DNA of 64,000 nt, from positions 129,001-193,000 of the forward strand of contig NW_026731820.1 in the NCBI RefSeq assembly GCF_028476545.1, written 5' to 3'. Positions 1 to 64,000 of the stretch are shown here, piece by piece (position 1 is the first letter of the stretch; each line of letters starts with the position of its first letter). A program made the position numbers and the translations under genes. The notes under the pieces were generated by a model. The model worked only from the letters and a program-made list of their open reading frames with translations, was not told the origin of the DNA and ran no database searches. This stretch comes from Physella acuta. Its lineage: Eukaryota; Mollusca; Gastropoda; Physidae.

Positions 1-3000
1 ATTTTAATGACTGCAAAAAGCAATTGTTCTTGTCGTTTTGAAGGTTTTATACATCGATGTACTGTAAAAATTACCAAGCATATCTATGGTGGATGGCTAC
101 ATTAAGTTGAAACTATTTTGAAAATATTAACTAGTGAGAAACTTATTTAACACTTCTGCATTTCAACTTTATACATGTATTCATGGTTACAGCAACACGT
201 AATGCAAAATTTTTTTTTAAAGCAATGTATCTAATTTTTCTTTTGGTTGCTTTGTATCTACAGATTATGTACACATCTTTGTCTTTATGCACAACTTGTC
301 ATTATTTAATTACTATTTATATGCATTTTCACATAAAATTAGCTCAAATCAAACATTGTTTTTTAAAATGTAATTCACTATTAAATATTTATTTATTTTG
401 GACTTGTTCCAGCAAAAAAGTCATTCAATCTAGATTAACATTTAACTGCTGAGGACTAATGCTTTTTAGAAACTTGAATAACATTTGGTACTTTCATGGT
501 TAAGTTTCTATTAACATCATGGACAGCATTTAATTTAGTAAATATTAGTGATTTGGAAACAACCAAAAACTGCATGCAATGCCTTGAAGTCATCAGTTAT
601 TTCCTTGTTGTGTTAGATCTGACTAACCTGAGTGTTTTAGGGTGAAGTCTTGTCACCGTGTCACATAACTAATCTGATCCCACATCAGCCCCACCCTGCA
701 TTTTACCACTCAATTGCACAATAGCACTTGGCATTTTATTCACACTCATGATTGTGTTATTTCATTGGTAGGCAATCTTAAAGATTACATTACGACGCAG
801 AGCTGGTCTTGGTAAAAATGTTTTTTGTAGATTATAATTATAAGTTAGATATCGACATAAAATGATAAATATTTAAGCAAAGCCCTTAATTTCAAATGTG
901 GTTAACCACTAACCATAAGTGGTTAGCTATTTATACCATTATTACTCTTATTTTGAAAGTAGTATTTAAAACAGCATTTACCTAGGGCATTTAATTTCCA
1001 TTTTAACTACAGAACATCGATAGTTCTATGAATAATATCAAAGTAACTAGTAACTTTTCCAGGACTTTTCAAGCAGAAGGTAAAAAATATGTAACGTTTA
1101 AACTCCATCTTAAATATTTATATCCTTGTGATTACATTCAAATGGTATTGTAAAATAATTGACCAGTTTGAGTTTAAGAAAATGCTATATATATATCAAT
1201 GCTGCTGCTAGATTAGTATGCATCTTAAATATATCCATTTAACTCACTGCTTTGTGCTTAGTTTTATCCAAGTTTTCTTCAAATAATTAACTCTCCATTT
1301 TTCTTGTGAAATCAACTGTTTAATCTCATGCACTAATCCAATAGCACAGTTTGTCTTCCAGCTTCATATTTTCTGCACTTGTTTTCATTCAACTTTCTGA
1401 TTGACCTTTCACAAAATATTTGAAGTATTCCTCTTGGATTAAATTTGCTAGTCATTCATTGTGAAAAGAAATATAATGTGAATGGTATTTTCCTTGACAA
1501 CAAAATTCCAGTTGTGGTCTGTGCCCACCTATGGTTATGAAGAGGGGTTGGTTAACTGTAGTTAACATCAGTGATGTGAAAAACTAACCAGCTGGCTAAA
1601 CAAATGTTCTGTATGCAATGATGAACATTTTTTGAAAATGCTACACATGTGTAAAGCTAAGCCTGCAGTAATGTTTCTTTTGCATGTATTTGTTTTAAAC
1701 TGTTTTGAAACTGTTACAATCACACAACACAATCATGTGTTGGAGGGAAATCTTCCCATCTATTATTGAACAAATAAATTAAATTTTTCTAAGATCACTT
1801 TCTTATTTATTAACTAAAAAGTAATTTATTAAGTACATTTTTTTCCATTATTTCCTTTACGTACAGCAGAACTACTGCACTGTATGAAAATGTACATTCT
1901 CAACATTACTAAATTCAAAGGTTATGCTGATTTTTTTTTACCTATACAGATGTAATGTGTTGACAAACAAAATTTTTACAAATTGTAACTTTCAGTGGTT
2001 GTCTTTACCCAAGGAATACAGGGGTACATATTTTTTTCCCCATCTCAAGCCTTTTGGTGATTATTTTAATCAGTTAATAATAATTTCCATGTTTGCCTTC
2101 TAAAATAATTGAAAAATGCAGGCGATTCATTTATTGAAATATTAATTTGCAGGAAGTTTTTGAGCAATATTCCCATATAAAATTAATATTGGATTTTGTT
2201 TATTTAAACTTTATTTTAAATAAAAATAATCGACAAGAATCAAAGTAAAATTTTTTTGGAACACTCGTAATTTTTTGAAAAATCAATCCATCTTGAAACC
2301 ATCAGCTTTCAAATAATGATAAATTATATTTGCAGATAGTTTGACTGACTGTACTAAATAAACCTGCTCCTCAATCAGTGGTGTAAACCCTTGTGAAGCA
2401 ACCACCAGACTTGATCCTGGTTACTCATATTGACATTACATATTTTAAAGTCTGTTATTTATTTTAACCATAAGACAATAATCTCAACATAATATCTTGA
2501 TTTTCTACATAAACCAATAACTTTTACATACTGAGGCATCTTCAGAACCCTTCCTGAGTTTCTATGTGAATTTGGAAACCAAAATTGCATGGATTGAAGG
2601 AAGATTTGTTTATGGAATAAATTCAAGATTTTATGTTGAGACATTTTTATTTGGATAAGTTGTTTTGTGTAAATTATAAGCAGGAGTGAATGAACTGGTT
2701 TTCATTTTTCTGATAGTTTGTGTAGAATTTTACCAGAAAAATGTATTATGACTTGTTGCACTGAGAAAACAGACTGGTGATTACTGCGTTATGTTGAATA
2801 TGTAAATATTATTTATCACACAGTGAAGATCTGAGCTTGTTAGTGTATGGAAACCTCTAGCTTTGCCTGCAGCATATGAATGTGGCATTCGTTTAAGACT
2901 GCGGTGTATTAGTACACAACTGATTTTTTTTCTTTCTCCTGTGGCGATTGAATTTGGTAGTGGGTTTGTAATGGATAAGTTATGTCTGTGAAAAATTGAT

Positions 3001-5275
3001 TGGTTTGAGGAAAAAGTAATTGACATAAACAATTGTTATTTTTATTTGGCGCATCTGTGTAAAATGACAAATATTGTTTTGTGAAAGTTATGAAGAAATG
3101 TAATTATCGATGACTGGGATATCAGAGCCAGATCGAGTGTGTGTTGGAAAGGGTGAAAGTGAATACATTGTGACATTTTTTTTGAGTTATTACCACCAGA
3201 ACATGATATCCTTGAAATGTAAACAGTTTTTGGCAAGACTAAATAAACTTTGAAAAATAGGTCCTTTCTATTTCTTTTCATTGCCCTGTGTGTTACGCAT
3301 AGATCTATATTCTCAGTGTGTATGAACCATATTCACTGTTTGCTATTTAAATATGCATCAAGCATTTTAATGCAAAATAATTTGTTTACAATACAAGTGA
3401 TTTGCAGCAATGGTAAGTTTGAAAATAAAATGTTTATTACAATATTATTCACAAATAATGACCATTTTAGAACCCAGGGTACAGCTGTAAGAATGGAATG
3501 TTTTATTATTTACATTTTTATACACTTAAAAATGCTTTCAAGTTCAAGGAATAAAATGTTACAATAGTAAAAACATGGCAGGCTAAATACCTTACAATAC
3601 AAAACAACAGTTATTTTAACTCTAATTTTTACTGTATAAAACAACTACACAACAGGCTTACAAAAATGTTTCCAAATAGCTGTTGCCAGAAAGCTTATTT
3701 TTCAACCAAAATTGAATATTTCATAACATTTGAGAAATAAGTACAAAATGACTTCTAATTTATTAAGGCCATATTTTAAAAATATGTATTAGTAGAGTCA
3801 GGGTGTGGTGGTGATAGGGGACTTACATTTTATATAATTCAAATGAATTACTAGGCTATACCCCATTGACCCCTGTTGTGTATTTTATCATGGAAAACAA
3901 TTGTTCTGACTTTTATTGTTTTACTTTCCCTGGCCACTCTGGTTGACTTCATGAGAGGTTGAGGGCGGTTTTTAAAAATATCTGAATTGATTAAATAATT
4001 CTAAAATTATTTTCAATGTCTTATATTCAATACAAAAATTTGAAAATGAGTGTAATCGATGGTTCCCAACCTGCTTTAATTTTTGAAAATGTAGCTATAA
4101 TTTTATTGCTTGCCATTTTTTTTTTACGATTTAAAAAAATAATTTGTATGATTACATAGATTTTTCAAGCTTGTTAAGCATGAAAAATTTAGTTGCATCT
4201 AAGTAGCTTATTCAATTTTTTTCATTTATAGCTGTATATGTGATACGGTACTCCCTCTTGAAAAAATCAGTTACAACTTCAGCTATAAATAAAAATGCAT
4301 GAGCTAGCAGTAGTTTTTTAAAGTTGTTTGGAGAAATAAATATATCAATGAAATTAAAATATACAACATGGTAAATACACTTTTCAATCAATAATTACAT
4401 AACTTGATTAAACCTTTTAGTAAAATTTCTGAAACAGCTGTAGTTCTATTGATAACTCAATAATATCAGGTGTGCAACTTAAAGCAATAAATAATTAAGG
4501 AATTTGTTCCACCTGGATTTTACAACATTGCCTAATGTTATTTTAACTCAACTTCTTGTGTTGGAGAGGTGAACACTAAGTAATCTTTCTAGTTTACAAC
4601 TCCCAACTATTTAAATATTGCACGGAACTTCCCTTTTTTTAAACAATTTTTTCAGACAATTAAATCATCCAGTTTTATTGGTTGTTATGTTTTATGGTGG
4701 CAGCAATACAACAGCCACTTAAAATAGACTTTCCCTACCCTCCACACAATAAATAAAGTTGAGATAAAACCTGTTCATATTTACAATACACAGATAACCT
4801 GGGCTTGAAAAAATAAAAAATTAGGTTTATTCCACCTTAAAAACCAATAACAAACCTTAACCCTTACAGAACTAGAGTACAATTTTTTTTTTCTAACAGG
4901 AAATTATTTTATAACAGTTGACATTCACCTTGATATAAACATAAAATAATACTGGTTATTTAAAAAAGAAAACGAGTATATTTACATTAAATCACACAAG
5001 TCCAGAAATAATACTTAAAAAATATTTTCATAACTGTACATAGTCTAGCATGTAACAAACTGAAAGTAACATTTATCACAGACATTTGTTCCCTTAGATT
5101 ACAAGGCTCCAGTAGGATTTTTTAAAATTTACTGATGGTGCCCTGTACTTTTTAGGTTTAGATTTGAAAATTTTTTTTTCTCTTATCTTCGATTTTGAAT
5201 CACTTGAAAAAATATCATTTTATGTACACATTTCTGCATAGAGTGTAAAAAAAAAACCCATGTCCAATGTGGATG
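1..5275. other. AT-rich sequence left of LRRC69, no gene found
   Basis: No open frame here looks like protein: the short frames are AT-rich, lack family motifs and are not flanked by convincing splice pairs. The part next to 5275 should contain the LRRC69 3'UTR. A minus-strand AATAAA (plus-strand tttatt at 4826-4831) is a possible poly(A) signal, but AATAAA is common in such AT-rich DNA. The left part could be the 3'UTR of a gene outside the window; I cannot tell. I saw no SINE or large tandem array in it. Confidence 0.5.
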
Positions 5276-10767
<5,492 letters not shown>

Positions 10768-11200
10768 GTTGTTTATTGTTGCTGAGGATTATTTATAAAG
10801 TAAAAAAGTTGTTTCCGATATATAACAAAACATTACATTTTTAAATAAAATTTTAGATCTATGAATAATTTTAATATTTAAAAAAATATTTTCTTTGATT
10901 TAAAAATTAGTCACAAATTCTATATTTAGAATAAAACTGAATAAGATGTTAACTTAATAAAACTTTGAATAAGAAATTGAGCTGCTTCACTACTTCCGTA
11001 TTTACAATTTTTTTTAAAGATCTCACGGAAGTCATTGATACCTCTGAAAAACGAAAGTAAAAATGAAACATGTTTACAGTGCTGCTAGGAATAATTCAAG
11101 CTTGAGATTATTTTTATATTAACGAAAGACAATATCTTATTTTTTAAATTATATTTTATAAAATTATAGGTTTACTGTCGCATCATAGAACATAGTCTAG
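10768..11200. promoter_or_regulatory. Probable bidirectional promoter of LRRC69 and DHX38
   Basis: The two genes are divergent. The interval has ACTTCCG at 10992-10998 and CGGAAGT at 11026-11032, an inverted pair of ETS/GABP-type motifs typical of housekeeping promoters. There is no clear TATA box. The strongest plus-strand donor nearby is TCTAG|GTACGTGA at 11200/11201, a good candidate end for a non-coding DHX38 first exon. The start sites themselves cannot be read from sequence. Confidence 0.55.
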
Positions 11201-12188
11201 GTACGTGAAAAACTTTATAGGGTGGGCTTCAATTCAATGATTCATTGAATCACTGTGACTGTGACTCTGCTCTGTCTGTACTCTGTCTGTAGGCCTACTC
11301 TACTACTCTGATACTCTGTGACTGAATCTCAGTGAACTCAGTGATTCAATGAATTAAATGATTGATTTTGTTTTTGTTTCCATTTCACTAATGTGTAATG
11401 ATCCATTATTCTAAATATAGTCTAAAATTGAAAAATTCTAGTGATTGGGACCGTCGCCTGCCTATAGTATTGTCATTGAACTATTCTCTCTCTTGCACTT
11501 TCTTTGTCTCTCTATTGAACTATTGAGTCTATTGGCTAGACTCTAGATTAAAGATTAGATAGAATAGATTGTCTAGATCTAGGCCTCTAGGTCTGTTTAA
11601 TAGTATTTAATAGTCATTTATATAACTAGATTAGGCCCTATATCTAAAGACTAAAAATGTCTAAAAAGTAAAAAAAGGGCAAAGAGTGGGTAAAGACTAA
11701 TGACTAAAGTCACTAAAGTGTGGATCTGTGCAGGGCTCAGAAATCAGTGGCTGATTCATTTACTGCAGACTAATCTCTCTATATTATATGGTCATTTCTC
11801 TTCTGGCTCAAGCTATTGCTTATCAGCCTGGCAGACTAGAATAGGGTTCCAGCATTTCTTTTACCCTTGTTACCTGCAGCTAGATAAGTGGGTTTCCTAC
11901 AGGCCTTTGCTTCATCCCTCCCTGATTTGGATATGAAGGGCAGTACAGTCAGGAGACAGCCTACGACCTCGAGCCAAGGGTCCAAACTCATGACTTTTAG
12001 CAAGTACTGTCTACCGTTAGACCACACCATCCCCAACAAGTGTCTGTTAGAGGGCAGAGGGCTTCTACTATAAATCTATGTCTCAATTGTACACTAACTG
12101 AAAATAATCATTAGGAAATTAAGTTGTCTCACCAAATTTTAAATGACATAATTATTTCTTGATTTTTTTACCTATTTTACTTTTAAAG
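11201..12188 (+). other. DHX38: Inferred 5'UTR intron of DHX38
   Basis: A pyrimidine-rich 3' splice site (tacctattttacttttaaag) ends at 12188, three bases before the DHX38 ATG. The best upstream donor is at 11201. The interval holds simple ctctg/ctaga-rich sequence and a SINE-like element. Confidence 0.5.
11700..12040 (-). mobile_element. SINE-like element with tRNA-like head
   Basis: The right end, read on the minus strand, is tRNA-like: GGGGATGGTGTGGTCTAACG, then GGTAGACAG, then a GAGTTTGGACCC box B-like stretch. The body differs from families 1 and 2. The left boundary is uncertain. Confidence 0.5.
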
Positions 12189-12191
12189 AAA

Positions 12192-63994
<51,803 letters not shown>

Positions 63995-64000
63995 GTGAGA

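Noticed and set aside
183-3567. Short frames of 61-105 codons in the left flank
   Set aside because: AT-rich, low-complexity translations without motifs; length is within chance expectation.

Overview
The window is animal nuclear DNA, AT-rich, with intron-dense genes, many tRNA-derived SINEs, small hAT elements and a large load of minisatellites. The gene content (DHX38/PRP16, LRRC69) is conserved across animals. The repeat style suggests a lophotrochozoan, most likely a gastropod mollusc; that placement is inference.

Layout. 1-5275 is AT-rich sequence with no gene I can support. 5276-10767 (minus strand) is a complete nine-exon gene of 345 codons that I read as LRRC69. At about 10768-11200 lies a short head-to-head promoter region with two ETS-like motifs facing each other. 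From 12192 to the right edge runs the plus-strand gene for the spliceosomal DEAH helicase DHX38 (PRP16). I could place 24 coding exons, 1170 codons, every junction GT-AG and in phase. Only about the last 60-70 residues lie beyond the window.

Intron 19 of DHX38 (31255-60226) is about 29 kb long. It contains two antisense genes whose coding sequence is uninterrupted, at 36133-38127 and 48007-49275. They are paralogs: signal peptide, Asn/Ser/Thr-rich stalk, one fibronectin type III-like domain, one membrane span and a cytoplasmic tail. Both have a 3' splice site a few bases before the ATG. The rest of the intron is minisatellites, AT microsatellites, SINEs and one hAT element.

The most striking observation is that many tandem arrays in this window are built from exon-intron junctions. 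At eight DHX38 junctions (donors of exons 4, 13, 18 and 23; acceptors of exons 6, 9, 12 and 19) the repeat unit includes the splice site plus some exon sequence, copied from 3 to about 160 times into the adjoining intron. A ninth case lies at the 5'UTR acceptor of the second nested gene. In the functional transcript the exon-proximal copy must be used. Use of a decoy would give a premature stop in most cases, but at exon 13 read-through stays open for about 210 codons. I know of no named system of this kind, and it occurs in a gene that itself encodes a splicing proofreading factor.
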